From Elusimicrobiaceae bacterium (GTDB lineage: Bacteria > Elusimicrobiota > Elusimicrobia > Elusimicrobiales > Elusimicrobiaceae): 63,568 nucleotides of DNA. Shown here piece by piece: positions 44,245 to 52,289 of the stretch (positions are counted from its first letter, which is position 1; the number at the start of each line of letters is the position of its first letter). Below the pieces are notes generated by a model. The model was given only the letters and a program-made list of their open reading frames with translations. It was not told where the DNA came from and did no database searches. A program made the translations under genes and the position numbers. The stretch lies in contig JAFYXM010000008.1 in assembly GCA_017546175.1 (NCBI GenBank), forward strand, positions 1 to 63,568, read 5' to 3'.

Positions 44245-44268
44245 AAAAAAGGCATTTTTGGCCTTTTT
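44245..44268 (+). terminator. terminator after the esterase-like gene
   Basis: AAAAAGGC (44246-44253) pairs with GCCTTTTT (44261-44268). Confidence 0.75.
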
Positions 44269-44399
44269 GTGGCAAAAAAAAGCCAACTTGTCAACAGTTT
44301 TTTTAAAAATTTATATTTTGACCTTTTTTACAGGGAAAAGAGTTTGTTTCGTCGGAGTTTACGGCGATATAATCAATTTTTTCCTATACAAAATGAAAG

Positions 44400-44590
44400 T
44401 TATCCACAGTTTTCCATAGTTATCCACAGCTTTTTAAGGAAAAGTTCTTTTTTAGCTTTTTTTTATTCATTTTAAAAAGCTACTTGTAGAGTAGAAAAGG
44501 ACTTATCCACAGGTTATCCACACTTTGTGGATAAATCGGATAACTTAAAAAAGAAGTTTTTTTTATTAATTTTTCTCTAATGCTTTTGCT
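44400..44590. other. oriC: candidate chromosomal replication origin: DnaA-box cluster with AT-rich flank
   Basis: Five perfect TTATCCACA boxes: plus strand at 44400-44408, 44420-44428, 44503-44511 and 44514-44522, minus strand at 44526-44534; a near-box follows at ~44536-44543. Directly beside them is an A/T-only-type stretch (44545-44580) that could unwind. The 410-base intergenic region otherwise holds no gene. dnaA, dnaN, gyrB, rpmH and gidA are not in the window, and the genes to the left mostly point toward, not away from, this site, so a DnaA-titration or regulatory cluster is the alternative. Confidence 0.6.
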
Positions 44591-44595
44591 ATAAT
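44587..44595 (+). promoter_or_regulatory. extended -10 element for the Pal-like gene
   Basis: TGCTATAAT; start expected ~44602, 50 bases before the ATG. It abuts the DnaA-box region. Confidence 0.6.
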
Positions 44596-44651
44596 TGGGG
44601 AAAGGAACTTTTTTGATTTAGCTGTAATCATGCATCAAGGAGGCATGTTGT

Positions 44652-45191
44652 ATGAAAGTTTTAAAAGTATTTGCCGTGGCTGTTTTGAGTTTGGGCTTAG
44701 CTGCCTGCGCTGCCAATAAAACCCACGAGGAAGAAGCCGATATCCCTCGCCTGCCGGAAAGAGACCCTATTATCCAAATTGAAGCGGAAAAAAATGCTAA
44801 GCTTTTCAAACAAAGCGTGGACGAAATGGCCGAAAGTCGCCAATTGCCCGACATTACGTATGAGTTTGACTCTATTCAACCGCCTGATTATTCCTATGAA
44901 TTTTTGGATAAATTGGCCGAGCTTTTGTTGACCAGACGTAATATGAAACTTATTATTGAGGGAAATGCCGATATCGTGGGTGATAAAGAATATAACTATT
45001 GGTTAGGCTCTTCCCGCGCTTCTGCGATGAAAGCCTATTTGGTCAGCCGCGGTGTTTTGGCAGATCGCATTCGTATTCATTCTTACGGGGCCGATAGACC
45101 GCTTACGTTAGACACCAGCAAAGAAGGGCGCCGCACCAACCGCCGTGTACATTTTGTATTAACGACGCGCACTTGGCAATCAGTCTATTAA
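44652..45191 (+). CDS. OmpA-domain lipoprotein (Pal-like)
   Basis: 179 residues. A lipoprotein signal with lipobox LGLAAC (Cys ~19) precedes a charged linker and an OmpA/MotB peptidoglycan-binding domain (~residues 70-178): ITYEFDSIQPPDYSYEFLDK, LIIEGNADIVGDKEYNYWLG, SRASAMKAYLVSRGV, RIRIHSYGADRPL and RRTNRRVHFVL. It would tether the outer membrane to peptidoglycan. No tolB or tolQRA is near, so pal proper is not certain. AAGGAGGCATGTTGT gives a good ribosome-binding site. A terminator follows. Confidence 0.85.
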   Translation: MKVLKVFAVAVLSLGLAACAANKTHEEEADIPRLPERDPIIQIEAEKNAKLFKQSVDEMAESRQLPDITYEFDSIQPPDYSYEFLDKLAELLLTRRNMKLIIEGNADIVGDKEYNYWLGSSRASAMKAYLVSRGVLADRIRIHSYGADRPLTLDTSKEGRRTNRRVHFVLTTRTWQSVY

Positions 45192-45210
45192 TTAGCATGA
45201 TTTTAGAAAT

Positions 45211-45243
45211 AAAAAAGCAAGGCCATACAGCCTTGCTTTTTTT
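45211..45243 (+). terminator. bidirectional terminator between the Pal-like gene and dacB
   Basis: AAAAGCAAGGC (45213-45223) pairs with GCCTTGCTTTT (45230-45240) with A- and T-runs on either side; it serves both convergent genes. Confidence 0.9.
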
Positions 45244-45256
45244 ATGGTCGGAAAAT

Positions 45257-46702
45257 TTACAGCAACAGTTTTAACAAATCTTCATAAAAGCGATTGATAT
45301 TTTCGCCTTTTTCAATGATATTGTTGGTAATAAAGGCAAAGGCAATCAGCTTTCCGTCTTTGTCTTTTACATAGCCGGCCTGTGCTTTTACCCCGTCAAT
45401 GGTGCCGCCTTTGACGTGTATGTCTTGGGTGCGTTTAAAAGGAGCTAAAAAGCGTTTTAATAACAAAAGGTCCCCACGGTCTTGCAAGGTGGCCAAAGAA
45501 TTATAATAATGGGAAAAATAAGGGCTTTGACTCATCAGCTGAAGCACGTCTAATAATACTTGCACGGTTATTTGATTATCACGCGATAAGCCGCTCCCGT
45601 CGTAAATTAATATGTTCTCCGTGGAAATATTATTTTTTTGGAGGAAATCTTTCAAGGCTTCTATCCCTGCCTGTGTGGTGCCGTTTTTCCCTGCGTGTAA
45701 AGCTAAATGGCGCAGCAGCGTTTCGGCATATAAATTGAAACTGCGTTTATTGACAATGTAAATAATATCTTTGAGCGGAGGAGATTTATGCGTGTATAGT
45801 AAGTGCATATCCGTATAATCGGGTGCGTTTTCCAAAACGAAACTTCCTCCGCTGACGCTCACACCGTCTGTCTGAAGCTGCTCAATCAATAAGTCCGTAA
45901 GCAGTTGGGCCGGATCGGGCAATGCGGCCGATATGGAATATTCTTTCAGAGCAGATGTAGGCAGTGTGCCGTGAATTTCTAAGTCATATTGATTGGGCGC
46001 GCCATATACGTAAGCCTCATCTTTCGGGTTTTTGCCGTCGGCGGTTACGAAGCTGCGAATTTTGAGCCCTTCCGTTTGCGGATAGTAAGATTTTACTTGC
46101 AACGGTTGGCCGTGTTTGGGTTGGGCGGCAAAGGTAATTTTAAAAGAGTTATCATTAAACGAAAGCGCGGAAACGGGAGCGGCAAAATAGTTGCCCATAT
46201 TTTGCCAGTTGGTTTTGGTAGGCAAAGAAAGACCTTGCAGCAGAGAAACGTCTGCATAAATGTTTCCATTGATTTTTTTAATACCCGCTTTTTGGATTTT
46301 TTGAGACCAAAGTTGTAAAAGCTCGGGCCATTTTATGCTTCCTGCGGCACGATTGGAGCCTAAAGTAGGGTCTGCTCCGCCGCGGATATAGAGATGACCG
46401 TTTAAGGTGCCGTCTTCAGTCAAAGCCCCCTCTTGATACAGGCGTGTTTCAAAACGGTGGTCCGGACCAAATGTTTCCAATGCGGCAGCGGAGGTGAGCA
46501 GTTTAAGCGTAGATGCAGGCGCCAAGCGCAAGTGTGGCTGAATGGCAAAAAGCGTTTCTCCCTGTACATAAGCAGCAACAGCGGCCCAAGAAGAACCGCG
46601 TAAAACGGGTCTTTTGGCTAGTGTATAAACCTGAGAGGTTAAATCTGCCGCGTTTAAGAAAGATAATAAACAAGAAAATAAAAAAGTAAAAAAGATTCTC
46701 AT
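45257..46702 (-). CDS. dacB: D-alanyl-D-alanine carboxypeptidase/endopeptidase, PBP4 (S13) family
   Basis: 481 residues with a signal peptide (RIFFTFLFSCLLSFLNAA). S13 catalytic motifs: SxxK in LAPASTLKLLTSAAALE, the SxN-type motif in YDGSGLSRDNQITV and KTG-type HVKGGTIDGVKAQAGYV. The family inserts GADPTLGS and YADVSLLQG are also visible. It trims or cleaves peptidoglycan peptides in the periplasm. The ATG lies six bases after the -10 element TGCTATTCT, so leaderless transcription is predicted. Confidence 0.92.
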   Translation of the reverse strand: MRIFFTFLFSCLLSFLNAADLTSQVYTLAKRPVLRGSSWAAVAAYVQGETLFAIQPHLRLAPASTLKLLTSAAALETFGPDHRFETRLYQEGALTEDGTLNGHLYIRGGADPTLGSNRAAGSIKWPELLQLWSQKIQKAGIKKINGNIYADVSLLQGLSLPTKTNWQNMGNYFAAPVSALSFNDNSFKITFAAQPKHGQPLQVKSYYPQTEGLKIRSFVTADGKNPKDEAYVYGAPNQYDLEIHGTLPTSALKEYSISAALPDPAQLLTDLLIEQLQTDGVSVSGGSFVLENAPDYTDMHLLYTHKSPPLKDIIYIVNKRSFNLYAETLLRHLALHAGKNGTTQAGIEALKDFLQKNNISTENILIYDGSGLSRDNQITVQVLLDVLQLMSQSPYFSHYYNSLATLQDRGDLLLLKRFLAPFKRTQDIHVKGGTIDGVKAQAGYVKDKDGKLIAFAFITNNIIEKGENINRFYEDLLKLLL

Positions 46703-46708
46703 AAATAT

Positions 46709-46717
46709 AGAATAGCA
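46709..46717 (-). promoter_or_regulatory. extended -10 element six bases before dacB
   Basis: On the minus strand TGCTATTCT, then ATATTT and the ATG at 46702. Confidence 0.55.
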
Positions 46718-46747
46718 AAGTTTAAAGCACTGCTTAAAGAGGGGAAA

Positions 46748-46756
46748 TGCTACAAT
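46748..46756 (+). promoter_or_regulatory. extended -10 element for mgsA
   Basis: TGCTACAAT; start expected ~46763, giving a very short leader that still contains AGGAG before the ATG at 46774. Divergent from dacB. Confidence 0.6.
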
Positions 46757-46773
46757 AAAAAAAAGGAGAAACT

Positions 46774-47220
46774 ATGCTGATTATTCCTGAAAAGAAAAGT
46801 ATCGCCTTAGTGGCGCACGATAATAAGAAAAAAGATTTATTGGAGTGGGCTTTGTATAACAAAGGCTCGCTTTGTGCACATCATTTATTTGCTACGGGTA
46901 CAACGGGTAGTCTGTTGCAGGAAACCTTGGGTGTGCCGGTGCATTGTTTTAATAGCGGTCCTTTCGGAGGGGATCAACAGATTGGGGCAGATATTTCCGA
47001 GGGGAAAATACATGCCTTGATTTTCTTTTGGGACCCTTTAAATCAGCTGCCGCATGATCCGGATATTAAGGCCTTGCTTCGTTTGGCGGCAGTGTGGAAT
47101 ATTCCGGTGGCGTGTAACCGTGCGACGGCAGACTTTTTGATTTCTTCGCCATTGTTTTCGCAAGAATACAAAAAACTATTGCCCGATTATGGCCCTTATT
47201 TAAATCGTTTTAAGAAATAA
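46774..47220 (+). CDS. mgsA: methylglyoxal synthase
   Basis: 148 residues. It converts dihydroxyacetone phosphate to methylglyoxal and phosphate, a bypass of lower glycolysis. Signatures are very clear: [47 protein letters not shown] (with catalytic Asp), [19 protein letters not shown] and [15 protein letters not shown]. Length is typical. Together with fba at 36312 it indicates glycolytic DHAP metabolism. A terminator follows. Confidence 0.96.
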   Translation: MLIIPEKKSIALVAHDNKKKDLLEWALYNKGSLCAHHLFATGTTGSLLQETLGVPVHCFNSGPFGGDQQIGADISEGKIHALIFFWDPLNQLPHDPDIKALLRLAAVWNIPVACNRATADFLISSPLFSQEYKKLLPDYGPYLNRFKK

Positions 47221-47248
47221 AAAGACCCCGCTTGATGCGGGGTTTTTT
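47221..47248 (+). terminator. terminator of mgsA
   Basis: ACCCCGC (47225-47231) pairs with GCGGGGT (47237-47243), followed by TTTTT. Confidence 0.9.
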
Positions 47249-47257
47249 AAAGATTTT

Positions 47258-47611
47258 TTATTGTTTAGAGTCGCCTTTTTTAGCTAGCAACACGTTTAAA
47301 TCTTTGGTGGTGACGAGGCACCCTTTAGGTTGCTTCTGCAACCACGGCAAGATAGATTCTGCAAAACCGTCAATTTTTTCTGCTTCGTCAATAAAGTTTA
47401 AAATAATGGGGAATTTTTCCACCAGTTCGCAGTAGCGTGTATCGCGCAGCTCGGTGCTAAGGCCATAGCCCAAAGCTCCTTTAATCACGGTGCCGCCGGC
47501 AATGCCATATTCTTTGGCTTTGCGAATAATAGTTTCATAGAGCAAGTGATGATCTACAATGTCAGAACTGCTGACAAAAATTTCCAAAGATTTTATTTTT
47601 TTGCCTTGCAT
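47258..47611 (-). CDS. DUF190 (GlnB-like fold) protein
   Basis: 117 residues with the DUF190 pattern: LEIFVSSSDIVDHHLLYETI, AKEYGIAGGTVIKGALGYG, a FPIILNFIDEAEKIDGF strand-helix and a terminal LVTTKDLNVLL. The family has a PII-like fold and often sits near fluoride exporters (crcB) or K+ transporters; none is in the window. The start ATG has AGAGG upstream. It has its own promoter (47685-47693) and a ~67-base leader with two possible hairpins. Confidence 0.82.
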   Translation of the reverse strand: MQGKKIKSLEIFVSSSDIVDHHLLYETIIRKAKEYGIAGGTVIKGALGYGLSTELRDTRYCELVEKFPIILNFIDEAEKIDGFAESILPWLQKQPKGCLVTTKDLNVLLAKKGDSKQ

Positions 47612-47684
47612 AGCTTGACCTCTTTTTTAAAACGCCGCAGACGGAAATTGTAGTCGGCGGACGAACGGGTGATCCGTTACTTTC

Positions 47685-47693
47685 ATTATAACA
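47685..47693 (-). promoter_or_regulatory. extended -10 element for the DUF190 gene, with a structured leader
   Basis: On the minus strand TGTTATAAT, start expected ~47678. The leader can form AACGG/CCGTT and CGCCG/CGGCG stems. I could not fit it to a riboswitch class. Confidence 0.5.
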
Positions 47694-47821
47694 GTTTGGG
47701 CCGGATAATCAAGAGGAAAAAATATTTAGTTTGTAACTCCTCTTTTTCACTTTTTAAATATTCGCCAAATGAAAATGTATTGTTTGTTGGGGTGTTTTTT
47801 AGATGAAAAGAATACGAGGCC

Positions 47822-47850
47822 TTGACTGGTTTTTTTTTTTTTGCTACAAT
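47822..47850 (+). promoter_or_regulatory. type IV pilin promoter with a T13 spacer run
   Basis: TTGACT (47822-47827), GG, thirteen Ts (47830-47842), GC, TACAAT (47845-47850); the spacer is 17 bases. The copy at 34011 has one T fewer. Confidence 0.75.
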
Positions 47851-47890
47851 TTTTTCGGATGAAAAAATTGTGGCAAAAGGAGAATGTATT

Positions 47891-48379
47891 ATGAAACAAG
47901 GTTTTACTCTGATTGAGTTGTTAGTAGTTGTTTTAATCATCGGTATTTTATCTTCTGTGGCTTTGCCGCAGTATCAAGCGGCGGTAGCCAAAGCACGCTA
48001 TGTACAATTACAGACCGCTGCGGAAGCTGTGTACAGAGCGCAACAAGTTTATTATATGGCAAACGGTGCGTATTCCACTTCTTTTGACGATTTGGATATT
48101 CAGCTGGGGGGAGAAGTCTCCGTCGGCAATGAAACAGATTCGGTTTTGCAAGCATCAAATTATAATTGTTTTATCAATGTTGAAACCACGGTTGCAACGC
48201 ATGTTTATTGTGTGAATAGAGGCAAAGGAGGAAGCAACGGTCACCAAATTAATTTATCTAACGCAAAGCGCACTTGCATTGCCTATGATGAAGATACAAC
48301 TGCGGAAAAAGTATGTAAATCTATGGGCGGCACTTATACAAGTAGCGGCAATTCCTATGCTAATTATTTACTTCCTTGA
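47891..48379 (+). CDS. type IV pilin (PilE-like), second copy
   Basis: 162 residues from ATG 47891 (AAGGAG upstream); the frame is open further upstream only through the promoter. The leader is MKQG, then FTLIELLVVVLIIGILSSVA. The globular part has several Cys (YNCFINVETT, VYCVNRGKGG, RTCIAYDEDT, KVCKSMGG) and differs from the pilin at 34113. Monocistronic, same promoter type, its own terminator. Two pilins with shared N-termini and unrelated exteriors suggest alternative subunits of one type IV pilus; no pilus assembly gene of that system is in the window. Confidence 0.92.
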   Translation: MKQGFTLIELLVVVLIIGILSSVALPQYQAAVAKARYVQLQTAAEAVYRAQQVYYMANGAYSTSFDDLDIQLGGEVSVGNETDSVLQASNYNCFINVETTVATHVYCVNRGKGGSNGHQINLSNAKRTCIAYDEDTTAEKVCKSMGGTYTSSGNSYANYLLP

Positions 48380-48393
48380 GTTTTTGTGATGTA

Positions 48394-48426
48394 TTAAAAA
48401 GCCCCGCTTTCTGCGGGGCTTTTTTA
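48394..48426 (+). terminator. terminator of pilin 2 (bidirectional)
   Basis: AAAAAGCCCCGC (48396-48407) pairs with GCGGGGCTTTTT (48413-48424). It overlaps the stop of the convergent gene. Confidence 0.9.
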
Positions 48427-49980
48427 AAACCAAGGGTACCATTTGTCTCTGTCTCGGATATTGATAAGCAGAGAGGCTACCAATAAATCGCGCGAAGAAA
48501 GTGCTTGAGGTTTATCAATATTACAGGTAAAAGCATTAAAGATGGTGTGGTGACTTTCAATGCGGCCGCTACTTTGCATGACTCCTTCAATCACGTAACT
48601 GGCACGCAAGAAACCCCATAAATGACCGATAAATTTGCGCAAAATGGCAATAGGCAGGCTTTCTTCGGTGATGTGAGCCAACACTTGGCGGTTTTTATCT
48701 AAAATCTGCCATCTTCTCAGCAGTGAAAAGCGTTTTCTTTCCAACAAAAGTACCTCTTTAGACTTTACAAAATAAAGCAAATAACATTCTTTTTTCAGTC
48801 CAAATCCTCTCTGCATCACGTATACGGCTTTATGTCCTTTGGCATCATAGAGTGCAAATTGGCGTAGCACCAATAAGGACCATAGAGCACCGCATATAAA
48901 AATTACAAATCCCAAAGGAATAATCAAAGAAATAGCCGAGTAAATGGTATTGTAAGCAAAAGAACTGAATTTAACGATTTGGGTGGTTTCAAAAAGTCCC
49001 GTCACTGCCATGATGAGCACAGCCACGATCACCAACACAATACCGCCGAATAAAAACAAACTGTCCCAACGGCTGGAAAGAGAAATAAGCACATTGCCTT
49101 GGTTGTCTTTGGCGCGGAAAATCAAAGACGGCGTGCCATACAAACGGCGGAACTCAATGGGATAAGAAGAGTTGGGATTAACCAGGCTTTCCGCCCGTTT
49201 TTTGCGCAAGAAAACTTTGGACATCAAAGCTCCTGCCTGCAAAAATACAAACAAGAACAAGCATAAAACAAGCACATCAAAACCGCGGCCGAGCTGCTTG
49301 ATATAAGGCGGCATATTACGGGTGACCAAGGTTTTAGGACGTTTGAAAGCAGGCGTTTTTGGCGTAGCTGAAACGGGTTGCTCTGTCGGTAAAGGTGTTA
49401 CTTTTTGCAAATTATCTTGACTGATTAAGCTCTCTTCCGTCACAGTGGGAACGGCCTCTATATCATAAGCGCGGGAATCTGCCAAATCCATTTCCATGGA
49501 AGGAGCTGTTTGAACGGGGGAAATGAATGAAAAAATCAAATCTGTTTGAGCATAAGATAAATCTTTAGCCAAAATGGAATAGGCGTTTTCTCCAATCAAA
49601 AAATAACCGGAGCTAAAATCATTTTTAGGGGTAAAAAAGCTGATGTAAAAGAAAGGATCTCCTGTAGAAAAGTCAATTCGTTTTATTTCTTCTCCGGTGT
49701 AGGTATTATCTACTACTTGCATTTTCTTCTTTTTGACATCGGCTAAATCGATTTGTGTTTTTTTCTCAATGCAGGCTTCATCTTGGCAATCGGAAATGGC
49801 CTTAATGTCTATGCGGGCACTGCCTTTTACTACCGACAGTACCGCCCCAGCTGCAGCAGTGCGCGGCTCGGACCAACCGGAGGGCAAATCCATTGTAAAT
49901 TGACCGTCTTTAGACGTAAAAACGGCCGCATTTACTGCGGTAGAGAGACATAAAAAAAGGGTAATCAGAAAGTTTTTCAT
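48424..49980 (-). CDS. membrane protein with exported N-terminal domain, unknown
   Basis: 518 residues. A signal peptide (NFLITLFLCLSTAVNAA) and an exported ~190-residue domain that begins like PsbP/DUF1795-type modules (FTSKDGQFTMDLPSGWSEP) precede a Pro/Thr-rich linker, four membrane helices (~236-258, 307-331, 341-378) and a ~150-residue cytoplasmic or terminal domain with LRRWQILDKNRQVLAHITEE, resembling LURP/scramblase-like beta-rich domains. The last part is a by-eye resemblance only. It stands alone, convergent with the pilin gene. Role unknown. Confidence 0.65.
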   Translation of the reverse strand: MKNFLITLFLCLSTAVNAAVFTSKDGQFTMDLPSGWSEPRTAAAGAVLSVVKGSARIDIKAISDCQDEACIEKKTQIDLADVKKKKMQVVDNTYTGEEIKRIDFSTGDPFFYISFFTPKNDFSSGYFLIGENAYSILAKDLSYAQTDLIFSFISPVQTAPSMEMDLADSRAYDIEAVPTVTEESLISQDNLQKVTPLPTEQPVSATPKTPAFKRPKTLVTRNMPPYIKQLGRGFDVLVLCLFLFVFLQAGALMSKVFLRKKRAESLVNPNSSYPIEFRRLYGTPSLIFRAKDNQGNVLISLSSRWDSLFLFGGIVLVIVAVLIMAVTGLFETTQIVKFSSFAYNTIYSAISLIIPLGFVIFICGALWSLLVLRQFALYDAKGHKAVYVMQRGFGLKKECYLLYFVKSKEVLLLERKRFSLLRRWQILDKNRQVLAHITEESLPIAILRKFIGHLWGFLRASYVIEGVMQSSGRIESHHTIFNAFTCNIDKPQALSSRDLLVASLLINIRDRDKWYPWF

Positions 49981-50142
49981 ACTAATCTTTCGTCATAAAA
50001 CACGATATAAATCATTATATATAATTATTGGCCGCGTGGCGCAAGTGTAAAAAAGAGTCGGAAAAAAAGGATAAATTCATTGCTCAGAGACGGAAAAAAG
50101 TGATATTATAATATTGTATATAGCTATACAAAGGGGTAGTTT

Positions 50143-51204
50143 ATGTCTTTTCAACAAAGAATTGTGCAGAAAATAGAAACAGTCAAACAACTGATGCAAA
50201 AAGACGGATTGGACGGATTGATTATTACCAATAGCATAGATCAGTTTTATTTATTAGATTTTTATTTTTATCCGGGAGAAGCTGTACTGCTGTTAAGCGG
50301 TACGGATCTTTTGTGTATTACGCGCCAGTTGTATGTGGAGCCTTTAAAACAACGGTTTCCTTTTATGCGCATAGACGGACAAGATAAAGGTATGAATGCT
50401 GCTGTTGTGGCTGAATCCGCCCGTATGGGTCTGGCCCGTGTGGGTTTTGATGCCGAAAAAGAAAATTATATGGCGGGTAGTTTGTTTAAGACGGCCGGTT
50501 TTGTAGAAGCTGCCGGCTATATTTCATTGTTGCGTCAAGTAAAAGATGAGCATGAAGTGGCTGTTTTAAGAGAGAGCAATCGTATTGCTTTTGAAACTTA
50601 TGAATATGTAAAACCTCTCATCAAAGAGGGGGTAACGGAGTTTGAGGTAGCTGCCGAAATAGAAAGATTTATGCGTATGAAAGGCGCTTCTGCACCGTCT
50701 TTTAGCACTATCGTGGCCTTTGGTGAAAATGCTGCCAATCCGCATCACGTTACCTCTTTTAAAAAACTTCAAAATAACGAGGCCGTACTCATTGATTATG
50801 GCTGTATTTACAACGGTTATTGTTCCGATATTACCCGCAGTTGGTGGTATGGCGATCAAGAACCGGAAGAATATACGAAAATCTGGAATATTGTAGATAA
50901 AGCCCGCCGCACCGGTATTGCCACGCAGGCTCCCGGTGTATCTGCCCAAAAAGTAGATGCTGCCGCCCGTGCTATCATTACGGCTGCCGGATATGGGGAA
51001 TATTTTACACACCGTTTGGGGCATGGCGTAGGGCTTGAAATTCATGAAGAGCCTAATAATGATCAAACTAGCCAAGCTATCCTTAAAAAAGGAAATGTGC
51101 TTACCGTAGAACCGGGGATTTATCTGACGGGAAAATTTGGCGTGCGCTTGGAAGATACCACCGTCATTACCGAAACAGGAGCGGATATTTTAACCCGTAA
51201 ATAA
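50143..51204 (+). CDS. M24-family aminopeptidase (Xaa-Pro type)
   Basis: 353 residues: creatinase-like N-terminal domain and a pita-bread M24 catalytic domain. Dinuclear-metal ligands are all present: Asp in VLIDYGCIYNG and in YCSDITRSWW, His in HRLGHGVGLEIHEEP, Glu in TVEPGIYL and in VRLEDTTVI. It releases N-terminal residues before proline. AAAGGGG precedes the ATG. A paralogue starts one base-pair gap after its stop, so the two are translated from one mRNA. Confidence 0.92.
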   Translation: MSFQQRIVQKIETVKQLMQKDGLDGLIITNSIDQFYLLDFYFYPGEAVLLLSGTDLLCITRQLYVEPLKQRFPFMRIDGQDKGMNAAVVAESARMGLARVGFDAEKENYMAGSLFKTAGFVEAAGYISLLRQVKDEHEVAVLRESNRIAFETYEYVKPLIKEGVTEFEVAAEIERFMRMKGASAPSFSTIVAFGENAANPHHVTSFKKLQNNEAVLIDYGCIYNGYCSDITRSWWYGDQEPEEYTKIWNIVDKARRTGIATQAPGVSAQKVDAAARAIITAAGYGEYFTHRLGHGVGLEIHEEPNNDQTSQAILKKGNVLTVEPGIYLTGKFGVRLEDTTVITETGADILTRK

Positions 51205-51205
51205 T

Positions 51206-52261
51206 ATGCAAAATTTAGCCAAACAAAGAGTTAAAGATTTCCAAAAAATATTAAAAAATGCAAATATGCAAGGATACATTTGCGTATCTGCTTTGCAAAT
51301 GCGCTACTTTACAGGACTAGATTTGATGGACGGAGAAGCTGTATTTCTCATTACGCCGCGCAAGGCATACTGTCTGACCAAAGAAATGATTTTGCCTAAA
51401 ATGCAACCGGTAAAAGATTTTATTTCTTTAAAAAATGTAGCGGGGGATATGTTGGCCGCGGCATTAGATTTGGCAGTTAAAAATAAATTGACTCAACTTG
51501 CCTTTGACCCGCAAACCATTGATTTTGTGCGCGGAGAAAAATTGGCCCAAGCAGGGCTGATGCGCATGGAAGGTATTATCGGGGAAATGCGTAAAGCTAA
51601 GTATGAAGACGAAGTGGACTTGATGAAAAAATCTTGCCAGATTGCCGCCCAAGCTTTTGCCGAAGTGAAACCGCAAATTAAAACGGGTATGAGTGAAGAA
51701 GATGTGCGTGTTTTAATGGCGGTGGCTATGCTCAAACGCGGGGCAGATTCTATTCCCTTTAATATTGTTTGCTTTGGCGAAAATTGCGCTGACCCTCATC
51801 ATGAGCCTTCTGCTAAACGCAAACTCAAAAAGAACGATGCCGTTTTGATGGATTTTGGTTGTTTTTACAAAGGGTATTGCTCAGACATGACCCGCAGTTG
51901 GTGGCATGGGGATAAAGAGCCGGCTGAGTATCAAAAGATTTGGCATATTGTAGCCATGGCCAAGGAGGCCGCTGCCGGTATTTTAAAAGCAGGACTGCCG
52001 ATTTGCGAAGTGGATAAAGCCGCTCGCGGTGTGATTGAAGATAGCGGATACGGAAAATATTTTATCCATACCACCGGGCACGGTATTGGTCTAGAAGTGC
52101 ATGAATCTCCTATTGAAAGAAGCACCACGGTGGGAGAATTGGAAGAAAATTTTGTTGTAACCGTAGAACCGGGGATTTATTTGTCCGGCAAATACGGGGT
52201 ACGTTTAGAAGACAGCTACTTGGTTGGCAAAACCGGAGCTAAAAATTTGACGCAAAAATAA
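51206..52261 (+). CDS. M24-family aminopeptidase, tandem paralogue
   Basis: 351 residues, co-linear with the preceding protein and clearly homologous to it. Metal ligands are again complete (VLMDFGCFYKG, YCSDMTRSWWHG, HTTGHGIGLEVHESP, TVEPGIYLSG, VRLEDSYLV). The N-terminal domains differ more than the catalytic ones, pointing to different substrate preference. It lies 28 bases upstream of efp; M24 peptidase genes next to efp are a common arrangement. Confidence 0.92.
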   Translation: MQNLAKQRVKDFQKILKNANMQGYICVSALQMRYFTGLDLMDGEAVFLITPRKAYCLTKEMILPKMQPVKDFISLKNVAGDMLAAALDLAVKNKLTQLAFDPQTIDFVRGEKLAQAGLMRMEGIIGEMRKAKYEDEVDLMKKSCQIAAQAFAEVKPQIKTGMSEEDVRVLMAVAMLKRGADSIPFNIVCFGENCADPHHEPSAKRKLKKNDAVLMDFGCFYKGYCSDMTRSWWHGDKEPAEYQKIWHIVAMAKEAAAGILKAGLPICEVDKAARGVIEDSGYGKYFIHTTGHGIGLEVHESPIERSTTVGELEENFVVTVEPGIYLSGKYGVRLEDSYLVGKTGAKNLTQK

Positions 52262-52289
52262 CGGGGAAACCCGCAAAGAGGTACAAAGT

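Noticed and set aside
47612..47680. Fluoride (crcB) riboswitch before the DUF190 gene
   Set aside because: The conserved GGxGAUGG/UUCGCC core and pseudoknot pattern of that class could not be found on reading.
47847..47870. Perfect 10-bp hairpin CAATTTTTTC/GAAAAAATTG at the pilin 2 promoter
   Set aside because: It overlaps the -10 element, so the RNA would contain only half of it; the pilin 1 promoter lacks it.
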